Translations under genes and position numbers: made by a program
Notes under the pieces: generated by a model
What the model was told of the DNA's origin: nothing
Database searches by the model: none
What the model saw: the letters and a program-made list of their open reading frames with translations, nothing else
From: CAIZGX01 sp046048875
Lineage (GTDB): Bacteria; Bacteroidota; Bacteroidia; Flavobacteriales_D; Sanyastnellaceae
DNA: 64,000 bases
Direction: 5' to 3'
NCBI GenBank assembly: GCA_046048875.1
Contig: JBJOFG010000010.1
Span: 102,170-166,169 of the forward strand
In this document: positions 41,890 through 50,144 of the stretch, piece by piece
Layout: every line of letters starts with the position of its first letter
Numbering within the stretch: position 1 is the first letter of the stretch

Positions 41890-41908
41890 TGTTTCACGCG
41901 TGTTTCAC
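41890..41908. promoter_or_regulatory. direct repeat of a parS-like half site upstream of parA
   Basis: TGTTTCAC-GCG-TGTTTCAC. Each 8-mer equals one half of the bacterial parS consensus TGTTTCACGTGAAACA, but they are in direct, not inverted, order. It lies between the parA start and a TACTTTCG promoter-like box (41917-41924, minus strand). Possible ParB operator. Confidence 0.4.
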
Positions 41909-41964
41909 ACGTTCAGCGAAAGTACGTTGCTTTGTCGTCTAGAACATTTTTTTTCTGAATGAAG

Positions 41965-42010
41965 TTTTACACACGACATTTGTGTATTCGTTGTTAATAG
42001 ACGTGTATAA
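41965..42010. other. near-DnaA-box cluster, possible origin sequence
   Basis: TTTTACACA (41965-41973), TTATACACG (42002-42010, minus strand) and a weaker GAATACACA (minus strand, between them) are each close to TTATNCACA. The gap is AT-rich and lies at a point where gene orientation flips. This is suggestive only; no dnaA is in the window. Confidence 0.25.
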
Positions 42011-42082
42011 CTTTTTTAAAGTGCAAGAAATAAGAAGGTTAGGTTTTTTCAGATGTTGTGAGATAATTTAAAATGAAAGAAT

Positions 42083-42892
42083 ATGATTGAAATTCAAGAA
42101 AGCGCTGAGTGGTTAAACAAAAGAGGGGTAGAGCATGTAGATGTTGGAATCGTTCTCGGTACAGGACTGCATGGTTTGGTGAACAAGATAAAAATTTTGA
42201 AGGAATTCAATTACAGCATGATTCCCAATTTCCCGATTGCAACTGTTGAATTTCATTTTGGGAAGTTGATATATGGTGAATTGGGAGGGAAGCGAATTCT
42301 AGCTTGCGTAGGTCGATTTCATTATTATGAAGGGTATTCCATGGATGAAGTGGTTCTGCCCGTTCGTGTAATGAAACTTTTAGGGGCCAAGGCTATTTTA
42401 CTTTCGAATGCGGCAGGAGCCTTGAATCCTGATTTCGCACTTGGATCGCTTATGCTCATTGATGATCACATCAATCTTCAGCCTGAAAATCCACTTCGCG
42501 GTCCGAATCACGAAGAGTTGGGGAATCGTTTTCCCGACATGTTAGAGCCTTACAGCAAGAACTTGAACAACATGTTAAAGGAAATAGCCGCTGAAAAGGG
42601 CATTGTACTAAACGAAGGTGTTTATGTTTCTGTCCCCGGGCCTAATTTGGAAACTCGCGCGGAATATCGTTTTTTACGAACCATAGGTGCCGACGCGGTT
42701 GGAATGAGCACTGTTCCTGAAGTTATTGCTTGCGTTCACATGGGAGTTCCTTGCTGTGCCATTAGTATTTTAACAGACGCTTGTGATCCGGCGCGATTGA
42801 AAAGGACGAGTATTCAGGAGATTATTGAGATAGCACAGAGTAATGAGGCGTATCTAACTGATTTATATTCAGAGTTAGTGGCTCGAATATAG
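42083..42892 (+). CDS. purine nucleoside phosphorylase, class I
   Basis: Phosphorolysis of guanosine and inosine in purine salvage. The 269-residue trimeric-type enzyme shows GIVLGTGLHGLVNKI (phosphate site), GRFHYYEGYSMDEVVLPVRVMKLLG, LLSNAAGALNPDF, and the base-binding VSVPGPNLETRAEYRFLRTIGADAVGMSTVPEVI. Length and motifs are normal. It is the first plus-strand gene after the orientation switch. Confidence 0.95.
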   Translation: MIEIQESAEWLNKRGVEHVDVGIVLGTGLHGLVNKIKILKEFNYSMIPNFPIATVEFHFGKLIYGELGGKRILACVGRFHYYEGYSMDEVVLPVRVMKLLGAKAILLSNAAGALNPDFALGSLMLIDDHINLQPENPLRGPNHEELGNRFPDMLEPYSKNLNNMLKEIAAEKGIVLNEGVYVSVPGPNLETRAEYRFLRTIGADAVGMSTVPEVIACVHMGVPCCAISILTDACDPARLKRTSIQEIIEIAQSNEAYLTDLYSELVARI

Positions 42893-42990
42893 TTTTCAAT
42901 AATTACTCTTATTTTTTTCAAGGCCTGATATTGTTTTATCTGGCTTTGTTGTATTTTCCCTTCGAAATTTTGAAAACCAATTAAACCTAT

Positions 42991-45891
42991 ATGAAAAAAC
43001 TCTACGTTTTAGCTCTTGCAATAGTAAGCTTTACTGCTGCAACTGCCCAGACCTTCACAGCGGGAACGCTGCCAGGGAATTATTTCAGTGGAGGTGTTAC
43101 AGGCGTTTGGGATATGAATAACGATGGATTGAACGACATCGTAGTCATGGACCAAAGTAAAACACTTCGAATCCTTTATCAGCAAGCTAACGGATCTTTC
43201 GTTCAAGTGAATACAGGAACTCAATTGGGTTCTTCGCAGTGGGGAATGACGGTAGCTGATATTGACAACGATGGCTTTGGAGATGTAATCTCAGGTGGTG
43301 CTTACGATAACCTACGTATGTACAACATAGATGCTAACGGAACGGCAGTAATCACAGATATGCCAGTAAGCATTTTCACTCAAGCTGTAACGTTGGGAGA
43401 TATGGACAACGACGGATGGTTGGATTTCTTCGCATGTCATGACGATGGTGCTTCACACATGTGGAGAAACGACGGTACTGGAAACTTGGTGCACAAGAAT
43501 ACGGTTATGACGGACGCTGCAGGGAACACGGTTTTAGATTACAACCTTTATCCTGGAAATTACCCTGGAACAAACGATCCTTTGATGTCGGGTAACTACG
43601 GAAACGAGTTTTCAGACTTCGATCGTGATGGAGACTTGGACTTATTGGTCGCTAAGTGCCGTCAGGCTTCTAATGACCCGTTGGACAAGCGTCGCACAAA
43701 TTTACTTTTCGTTAACGACGGAAATAATTTATATCAAGAAGATGCGGCTGCGCGCGGGTTAGTAAACCTTCAGCAGTCTTGGACAGCAACTTTCGGTGAT
43801 ATCGATAATGACGGTGACTTCGATTGTATGATGACTACGCACAGTAGTACTTTGAAGTTGTATGAAAACAACGGTCTTGGATATTTCACAGACATCACTG
43901 CAGGTTCTGGTTTGCAGAACGTATCGGGTTTCTTCATGCAAGGACAAATGACAGATTTCGATAACGATGGTTTTATTGATGTTATTTATGCAGGTGGTGC
44001 TTTCGGTTACTACCGCAACAACGGTGACCATACGTTTACACAAGCTTCTTCTTCTTTCAATAACCCGCAAACCATGCATGGTTTTGGATTGGGCGATTTG
44101 AACAACGATGGTTTCGTTGACGTTTACGCAGGTTATGGTAACTCTAACGGTTATGTAACTCCAAGTAACGTTGCTGATCGTCTTCAAATCAATGGTGGGA
44201 ATTCTAACCATTGGGTAGGCTTTCATTTGGAAGGAGTCATGTCAAACAGAAATGCTGTTGGTGCAATTGTAGAAATTCATGGCGCATGGGGAACGCAAGT
44301 TCGTGAGGTGCGCTCAGGTGTTAGCTACGGTATAACCAACTCGAATATTTTAAACTTTGGTATTGGTTCTGAAACATCGATTGATTTCGCTGTCATTCAT
44401 TGGCCAGCCGGAGGAACCACAGTAATCCCAAATCCGGGAATTGACCAATACCACGGAATAACTGAGGTAGATTGTACAGCACCAGTTGCCTCAATCACGG
44501 CAAGCGGTAACACGCAATTGTGCGTTGGACAATCAGTAGTTTTAAATGCAACTGCTAGCGGAAGCAGCTTTATTTGGAGTAATGGAGCAACGACAAGTTC
44601 AATTACTGTGAGTGAACCAGGTTTGTATACAGCTATAGCTTATGATGCTAACGGTTGCGCAGGTCACTCGAACGCTATCACAGTGAATGTGAATTCTGAT
44701 GTTCAGGCTCCAACGATTTCGGTTGCCGGTGCGCTTGATTTCTGCGAGGGGCAGTCAGTTCAGTTGACGGCATCAGAAGGTGTTAGCTATTTATGGAGCA
44801 ATGGCGAAGAGACTCAAACCATTAATGCTACTTTACCAGGTGAGTATACGGTTCAAGTAGAAGGAGGTTGTGGATTCGCTAGTTCTACCGCTACTACAGT
44901 TGTTGTTTATGATGCTCCAGCAGCTCCAACAGCTGCTGATGTAACTATCGGAGAGACAGGAATAACTGCTGACCTTACTGCCACAGGAACTAACTTGTTT
45001 TGGTATGATGTTGCAACAGGTGGTTCTCCAATCGGTTCGGGTTCAACATTCACAACACCTGCAATTACTTCTTCACCCGTTTCATATTGGGTAGAAGATG
45101 TTGCGACATTCGGTGGCGTGGAAGGAATTGGTGGAAAAGCAACAAATGATGCAGCAAGCGGCGCTTACTTTGCGAACACTCCAACCAACTTCAATAAATT
45201 CGATGCGTTAGAGGATGTTATTTTGGATAGTGTTTATGTTTATTCAAATTCAGCAGGTGTGCGAACTATTCAAGTTGTTGATGCGAATTTAACTGTTATT
45301 GCAACGGCTGATGTAAACATTCCAAATGGAGAATCATACATTAATTTGAACTTCTTCATTCCTGCTGGAACTGGATATGGTTTAAGAACAACAACAGGTA
45401 ACCCAGGATTATGGAGAGACCGCGACATAACGGTTGCTTCACCTTACGATTATCCATATGATGTGAATGGTTTAATTAGCGTTACGGGAACAACCGTGAC
45501 CAATGGCAATCAAAACCAAGACGGAGATAACTACTACTATTTCTTCTATGATTGGCATGCACACACACCTTCGTTTGACTGTCCTGGTCCAAGAGAAGAA
45601 GTTGTTATTTCTATTGTAGGCGTTGAAGAATTAGAGACCATTTCTAACGTAGTTGTATTCCCAAATCCTGCAACCGATCACTTAACTGTTCGTTTGAACA
45701 GCACAAAAGGTGGTGCAATGAATGTAAACTTAATTGACGCTGTAGGTAAAATGGTTCAAGCAAACCAAATTACTGTAAGCACAGGAACTCAAAATGTCGA
45801 GCTGGATTTTAACGGTATTGCTCCTGGTATTTACGAATTGCAAATGGTGAAAGATGGTAAAGCATCTTCTTCACGTGTTGTCATTCGCTAA
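42991..45891 (+). CDS. T9SS-secreted VCBS-repeat / ASPIC-UnbV protein
   Basis: A 966-residue exported protein of the CRTAC1-like class. Signal peptide residues 1-19. Residues ~30-400 are FG-GAP/VCBS beta-propeller repeats with calcium loops of the type DxDxDGxxD (DMNNDGLND, DIDNDGFGD, DRDGDLDLL, DLNNDGFVD). Residues ~410-490 are an ASPIC/UnbV domain (NRNAVGAIVEIHGAWGTQVREV). Two Ig-like segments (~500-640) and a ~200-residue beta domain follow. The tail is T9SS type A (VVVFPNPATDHLTVRL ... GIYELQMVKDG). Probably an adhesive or scaffold surface protein. A clear terminator follows. Confidence 0.88.
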   Translation: MKKLYVLALAIVSFTAATAQTFTAGTLPGNYFSGGVTGVWDMNNDGLNDIVVMDQSKTLRILYQQANGSFVQVNTGTQLGSSQWGMTVADIDNDGFGDVISGGAYDNLRMYNIDANGTAVITDMPVSIFTQAVTLGDMDNDGWLDFFACHDDGASHMWRNDGTGNLVHKNTVMTDAAGNTVLDYNLYPGNYPGTNDPLMSGNYGNEFSDFDRDGDLDLLVAKCRQASNDPLDKRRTNLLFVNDGNNLYQEDAAARGLVNLQQSWTATFGDIDNDGDFDCMMTTHSSTLKLYENNGLGYFTDITAGSGLQNVSGFFMQGQMTDFDNDGFIDVIYAGGAFGYYRNNGDHTFTQASSSFNNPQTMHGFGLGDLNNDGFVDVYAGYGNSNGYVTPSNVADRLQINGGNSNHWVGFHLEGVMSNRNAVGAIVEIHGAWGTQVREVRSGVSYGITNSNILNFGIGSETSIDFAVIHWPAGGTTVIPNPGIDQYHGITEVDCTAPVASITASGNTQLCVGQSVVLNATASGSSFIWSNGATTSSITVSEPGLYTAIAYDANGCAGHSNAITVNVNSDVQAPTISVAGALDFCEGQSVQLTASEGVSYLWSNGEETQTINATLPGEYTVQVEGGCGFASSTATTVVVYDAPAAPTAADVTIGETGITADLTATGTNLFWYDVATGGSPIGSGSTFTTPAITSSPVSYWVEDVATFGGVEGIGGKATNDAASGAYFANTPTNFNKFDALEDVILDSVYVYSNSAGVRTIQVVDANLTVIATADVNIPNGESYINLNFFIPAGTGYGLRTTTGNPGLWRDRDITVASPYDYPYDVNGLISVTGTTVTNGNQNQDGDNYYYFFYDWHAHTPSFDCPGPREEVVISIVGVEELETISNVVVFPNPATDHLTVRLNSTKGGAMNVNLIDAVGKMVQANQITVSTGTQNVELDFNGIAPGIYELQMVKDGKASSSRVVIR

Positions 45892-45913
45892 GAGACTTTT
45901 TAGCAGATTGAAA

Positions 45914-45939
45914 GGGGCCGAGCAATCGGCCCCTTTTTT
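45914..45939 (+). terminator. rho-independent terminator after the VCBS gene
   Basis: GGGGCCG - AGCAAT - CGGCCCC followed by six T. The stem has 7 perfect GC-rich pairs, 22 nt after the stop codon. A second weaker hairpin (TGTCAG/CTGACA, 45943-45960) follows. Confidence 0.9.
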
Positions 45940-46020
45940 ATTTGTCAGTGTTCGCTGACAGGATGTCGCAAAGCCCTGCATGGCATGTTGGTTGAATGTT
46001 CGAGCGAAAATTATTAAACT

Positions 46021-47901
46021 ATGAGACAAGGAAATATTTCAGTTCAAACCGAAAACATTTTTCCAATTATTAAGAAGTTCTTGTATTCTGACCACGAAAT
46101 CTTTTTGAGAGAATTGGTCAGCAATGCAGTAGATGCCTGTCAAAAGGCAAAAACATTAAGCAGCCTTGGTGAATTAAAAGAAGTTGCTGAAAATTACAGA
46201 GTAGAGGTTATACTCAACGAAACAGACAAGACCATTACCATTCGCGACAATGGAGTGGGTATGTCTGAAGAGGAAGTTGATAAATACATCAATCAGATTG
46301 CATTCAGTGGTGCTGAAGAATTTGTAAGTAAATATAAGGACGCCCAAATCATTGGTCACTTCGGATTGGGATTCTATTCTGCTTTCATGGTAGCCAAGGA
46401 AGTTGAGATTGTTTCTAAGTCGCGCAAAGATGCGCCTGCTGTGAAATGGGTGTGCGACGGCTCTCCAAATTTCACCATGGAAACTGTCGAGAAAGAAACG
46501 TTTGGAACCGATATTATTCTTCATATATCTGACGATTCCATGGAGTTCTCTGAGAAATCTCGTTTGGAAGGAATTTTGAATAAATACTGTCGCTTCATGC
46601 CGGTAGAGATTGTTTTCGGTGAGAAAACGGAATATATCGATGATCCTAGTGGAGAGAAAGACGATAAGGGAAATGCAAAGCGCGTTGAGACTACGATAGA
46701 TAACGTGATTAATTCAACAACCCCACTTTGGACGAAAAAACCTGCCGATCTTCAACAAGAAGACTACGATAAGTTTTATCGCGAATTGTATCCGTATTCC
46801 TTCGAAGATCCGTTGTTCCATATTCATATCAATGTCGATTATCCTTTCAACCTAACTGGAATTTTATTCTTCCCTAAGTTGAAGGCGAACATGGAAAATA
46901 ACCGCAACAAAGTTCAATTGTATTGCAACCAAGTCTTCATTACCGATGAAGTGAAGAACATACTTCCAGACTTTTTGACCTTGTTGCACGGTGTTGTAGA
47001 TTCTCCGGATATCCCGCTGAACGTGTCGCGCAGCTATTTGCAAGAAGACGGAAACGTGAAGAAGATTTCAGCACACATTACGAAGAAAGTTGCAGATAAA
47101 TTGAACAGCATGTTCAACTCCGATCGCAAAGACTTCGAAGCAAAGTGGGACGATATCTCTGTCTTTATTCATTACGGAATGTTGTCTGAAGAGAAGTTCA
47201 ACGAGAAGGCTGTCAACTTCAATTTATTCAAAACAACAGAAGGAGAATATTTCAATTTAGAAGAATTAAAAACAAAGATTGAAGGGCTTCAAAAAGATAA
47301 AAACGGAAGTACGGTTGTGTTGTACAGCAACGATGCGCAAGCGCAAGATTCGTTTATTGCTTCAGCGAAAGATCGCGGATATGTTGTGGTGGAAATGAAT
47401 TCTCCATTGACTCCACACTTGATTTCTCAATTAGAATCGAAAGATCAAAACTTGAAGTTCAAACGTGTGGATAGCGATGTCTTGGATAAGTTGATTGAGA
47501 AGGAAGAGAACTCAGCTTCTTTATTGACAGAAGAAGAGAAAACGGCGTTGAAGCCATTGTTCGAAGAAAACTTAGACACGAAGTCTTTCAATGTGAGCTT
47601 TGAAAACATGTCTTCTACCGAAGCGCCTGTAACCATTGTTCAGAATGAATTCATGCGAAGAATGAAGGAGCAAAGTGCGTTGGGTGGCGGAGGAATGAGC
47701 TTTTACGGCGAACTTCCAGATAGTTATACCATTGTGGTAAACTCGAACCATCCTTTAATGCAGAAGATCAATGCCGATAAAGAAGCGGGTAAAGGATTGG
47801 CGCAACAAGCGGTTCAACTGGCCATGCTTTCGAAAGGTATTTTGAAAGGTGCAGAGCTGACAAAATTCATACAGGCAAACTTCGAAGCGTTAAATAAATA
47901 A
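46021..47901 (+). CDS. htpG: molecular chaperone HtpG (Hsp90)
   Basis: ATP-dependent cytoplasmic chaperone. The 626-residue product contains the GHKL ATPase domain: FLRELVSNAVDACQKA, ITIRDNGVGMSEEEV, GHFGLGFYSAFMVA and GTDIILHIS. The middle domain has NVSRSYLQEDGNVKKI, and the dimerisation domain ends in LTKFIQANFEALNK. Length matches the family. It has its own gap of 129 nt upstream with the VCBS terminator. Confidence 0.97.
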   Translation: MRQGNISVQTENIFPIIKKFLYSDHEIFLRELVSNAVDACQKAKTLSSLGELKEVAENYRVEVILNETDKTITIRDNGVGMSEEEVDKYINQIAFSGAEEFVSKYKDAQIIGHFGLGFYSAFMVAKEVEIVSKSRKDAPAVKWVCDGSPNFTMETVEKETFGTDIILHISDDSMEFSEKSRLEGILNKYCRFMPVEIVFGEKTEYIDDPSGEKDDKGNAKRVETTIDNVINSTTPLWTKKPADLQQEDYDKFYRELYPYSFEDPLFHIHINVDYPFNLTGILFFPKLKANMENNRNKVQLYCNQVFITDEVKNILPDFLTLLHGVVDSPDIPLNVSRSYLQEDGNVKKISAHITKKVADKLNSMFNSDRKDFEAKWDDISVFIHYGMLSEEKFNEKAVNFNLFKTTEGEYFNLEELKTKIEGLQKDKNGSTVVLYSNDAQAQDSFIASAKDRGYVVVEMNSPLTPHLISQLESKDQNLKFKRVDSDVLDKLIEKEENSASLLTEEEKTALKPLFEENLDTKSFNVSFENMSSTEAPVTIVQNEFMRRMKEQSALGGGGMSFYGELPDSYTIVVNSNHPLMQKINADKEAGKGLAQQAVQLAMLSKGILKGAELTKFIQANFEALNK

Positions 47902-47950
47902 TTTGCGTAGCAAGAAAAAAAAGAACAACTTCGTTCAACAATAAATAAAA

Positions 47951-48541
47951 ATGAAATCAAACAAAGTGTTAATCGCTCTGCTCGCAGTAGTTGGAGTCAT
48001 AGTTTTAGGGTTCGGAATTTTTTATCTATACGGCACAAGTGTATACAGCGGAGCTGTTGAGAAGCAAGAAGCCGTAAACGAAAAATGGGCGAACGTTCAA
48101 ACAGCCTATCAGCGTCGTGCCGACTTGGTTCCTCAGTTGGTGGCCACCGTGAAAGGTGCTGCAGCGAATGAAGAGAAAATTTTGATGGAAGTCACCAATG
48201 CTCGTGCGGGTATAAAAAATGCAACCACTCCTGAAGAAATTCAACAGCAAGGAAGCATTATCAATCGCAACATTCAAGTGGTGTTTGAAAAGTATCCAGA
48301 GATTCGCAGTACCGAGAATTTTGGAATGCTTCAAGCGCAGCTTGAAGGAACCGAGAATCAAGTAAAAACTGAACGCGACTTGTACAACGAAGCAGTAAAG
48401 GAATTCAACAGTTACGTGAGAGGTTTTTGGAAGCATAAAGCTTTGGGTTTAGTTGCTAACGACGACGAGGAGTTTAAGGTGCGTAAAATGTTCGAAGCAG
48501 ATGCCGGAAGTGAGAATGCTCCAAAGGTTAGTTTCGAATAA
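47951..48541 (+). CDS. LemA family membrane protein
   Basis: A 196-residue protein with one N-terminal membrane helix (VLIALLAVVGVIVLGFGIFYLYG) and a helical LemA domain (VNEKWANVQTAYQRRADLVPQLVATVKGAAANEEKILMEVTNARA). The stop overlaps the next start by one nucleotide (TAATG). LemA genes next to TPM-domain genes form a widespread but poorly understood envelope module. Confidence 0.93.
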   Translation: MKSNKVLIALLAVVGVIVLGFGIFYLYGTSVYSGAVEKQEAVNEKWANVQTAYQRRADLVPQLVATVKGAAANEEKILMEVTNARAGIKNATTPEEIQQQGSIINRNIQVVFEKYPEIRSTENFGMLQAQLEGTENQVKTERDLYNEAVKEFNSYVRGFWKHKALGLVANDDEEFKVRKMFEADAGSENAPKVSFE

Positions 48542-48966
48542 TGGGATTTTTCTTCGAAGAACAATTTTCTCTAGAAGTAGAGAAGGCCATTGAAGAAGCA
48601 GAGCTGCTCACTTCAGCAGAGTTCAAATTGCACATCGAAGAGGTTTGCAACGAGGATGTGTTGGATCGAGCAGCTTTTGTTTTTTCGGAATTAGAACTGC
48701 ATAAGACCAAACTGCGAAATGCTGTTCTTCTGTATGTCAGTGTTAACGACCGCAAAGTCTCCATTCTCGCGGATGCTGGCGCGAAGGCACATTTGTCGGA
48801 AGAAATTCTTTCAGAAAGTCTTTCATCTCTAATCAATGAATTTAAAGCAGATCAATACGCAGCTGGAATTCGTTCTTGTTTCTTGACTATTGCCAACGCC
48901 TTAAAATCTTCTTTTCCTTATCAAGCAAACGACATCAATGAGATCAGCAATAAAGTCAGCCGTTAA
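48541..48966 (+). CDS. TPM-domain protein, short form
   Basis: A 141-residue soluble protein with a TPM/TLP18.3-like domain (MGFFFEEQFSLEVEKAIEEAELLTSAEFKLHIEEV ... VLLYVSVNDRKVSILADAGAKAHLS). No signal peptide or membrane helix, so it is cytoplasmic or tethered through partners. It is the second gene of the LemA-TPM-TPM operon. Confidence 0.85.
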   Translation: MGFFFEEQFSLEVEKAIEEAELLTSAEFKLHIEEVCNEDVLDRAAFVFSELELHKTKLRNAVLLYVSVNDRKVSILADAGAKAHLSEEILSESLSSLINEFKADQYAAGIRSCFLTIANALKSSFPYQANDINEISNKVSR

Positions 48967-49777
48967 GTTATTTGTAGTTGCTGTTATGATCGTCTTTGGC
49001 GCTCAAGCAAAGGCTCAAGATTGCTTTCCCGTGAAAGACGATCGACGTTTGGTGTACGATGGCGGAGGTATCCTCTCAGCCAATGAGGTTCAGTTGTTGG
49101 AAGACAGTCTCCAGAATTTAGCACGAACCACAGGGACACAAATTGTTGTTGTTATTGTGGAAGACTTGTGCGGATTCGAACCCTATGCTTTTGCAACAAA
49201 GCTCGGAGAGCAATGGGGAGTTGGTCAAGCCAAGCAAGACAACGGAATTGTTTTTTTAATTAAGCCGAAGCAAGCATCATCTAAAGGCGAGGCTTTTATT
49301 GCTGTTGGAAGAGGGCTGCACGGAACAATTCCAGATGCTGTTTCATACACCATCGTAGAGAATGAATTCATTCCGTTGGCGAAGCAGAAGAAGTATTTTG
49401 AAGGCATTGCTAAAAGCGTACAAATACTCTCAGACTTGTCGCGCGGAAAATATCCAGCAAGTGAATATGCACCAGAAAAGAAAACCCACAAGGGCGGAAT
49501 TCTAGGTGCGGTTGTTTTCTTTCTTGTCATTGCCGGTGTTTTCTTGTTGTTCAAAGTGAAGAGTACTCGTCAATATGCCCGCACAAACAATCTTGGTTTT
49601 TGGGCAGCATGGGCATTGCTTGCTTCCATGAATACGCGTCACTCGGGTTATTACAATTCGTTCCGCGGTGGTAGCGGCGGCTTTGGTAGTTGGGGTGGAG
49701 GAAGCTCTGGTGGTGGCGGCTTTGGAGGCTTTGGCGGAGGAAGCTTCGGTGGTGGTGGAGCTGGAGGATCTTGGTAA
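48938..49777 (+). CDS. TPM-domain membrane protein with Gly-rich tail
   Basis: A 279-residue exported protein. Signal peptide (VKLFVVAVMIVFGAQAKAQ), TPM domain ~25-165 (RLVYDGGGILSANEVQLLEDSLQNLARTTGTQIVVVIVE ... GIVFLIKPKQ), a membrane helix (GAVVFFLVIAGVFLLFKV), and a long Gly/Ser/Phe tail. This is the YgcG layout. It overlaps the preceding gene by 29 nt. The tail is low complexity and makes artificial open frames on the other strand. Confidence 0.9.
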   Translation: MRSAIKSAVKLFVVAVMIVFGAQAKAQDCFPVKDDRRLVYDGGGILSANEVQLLEDSLQNLARTTGTQIVVVIVEDLCGFEPYAFATKLGEQWGVGQAKQDNGIVFLIKPKQASSKGEAFIAVGRGLHGTIPDAVSYTIVENEFIPLAKQKKYFEGIAKSVQILSDLSRGKYPASEYAPEKKTHKGGILGAVVFFLVIAGVFLLFKVKSTRQYARTNNLGFWAAWALLASMNTRHSGYYNSFRGGSGGFGSWGGGSSGGGGFGGFGGGSFGGGGAGGSW

Positions 49778-49798
49778 ATTGCAATTCTTATATCTTCG
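49771..49798 (+). promoter_or_regulatory. promoter for the His-rich small protein and metal-uptake cluster
   Basis: TTG at 49771-49773, 17-nt spacer, TATCTTCG at 49791-49798, then CGAA and ATG at 49803. The -33 element lies in the last codons of the TPM gene. Confidence 0.5.
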
Positions 49799-49802
49799 CG
49801 AA

Positions 49803-50105
49803 ATGAAATTGAATGTAAGAACATCGTTGGCAGGAGCACTCTTAGTGCTTTTTGTGGGTGTTCTTTCCTTTCAAACTGTTCATCAATTCTCAGCCCATAG
49901 TCATGAGTCTGAAATGTCTCATGAGCATCAAGACGAAGATTGTCAGTATTGTGCTGTTAAGGCATTGCCTTATTTGCCTGTTGAAATTTTATCATTTTCC
50001 TCAACGAGTTTTTGCGAGTCTGCAATTCACTTTGCCCATTATACGTCGTCTTTTTCTGAAACCAAGACGATTCAATTTAAAGGCAGAGGCCCCCCCAAAG
50101 GATAA
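49803..50105 (+). CDS. small His-rich exported protein
   Basis: A 100-residue protein, MKLNVRTSLAGALLVLFVGVLSFQTVHQF followed by SAHSHESEMSHEHQDEDCQYC. It has one N-terminal hydrophobic helix or signal peptide, then a His/Glu/Asp/Cys cluster fit for metal binding (DUF2946-like arrangement). The frame is open upstream through the TPM Gly-rich tail, but the ATG at 49803 follows a promoter-like element and makes sense of the N-terminus. It lies 39 nt before the TonB receptor gene, suggesting zinc or copper handling. Confidence 0.7.
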   Translation: MKLNVRTSLAGALLVLFVGVLSFQTVHQFSAHSHESEMSHEHQDEDCQYCAVKALPYLPVEILSFSSTSFCESAIHFAHYTSSFSETKTIQFKGRGPPKG

Positions 50106-50144
50106 CAGAAATTTTCTTTTCGAGTTACTCCTTAATTTTTTTTA

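Noticed and set aside
41890..41908. Canonical parS site
   Set aside because: The half sites are direct, and the palindrome TGTTTCACGTGAAACA is not present in the gap.
43759..44226. 155-codon minus-strand frame inside the VCBS gene
   Set aside because: Created by repeated Asp/Asn/Gly codons of the calcium loops; no start context or motif.
49551..49784. Pro/His-rich minus-strand frames
   Set aside because: Antisense of the Gly-rich tail of the TPM protein; low complexity artefact.
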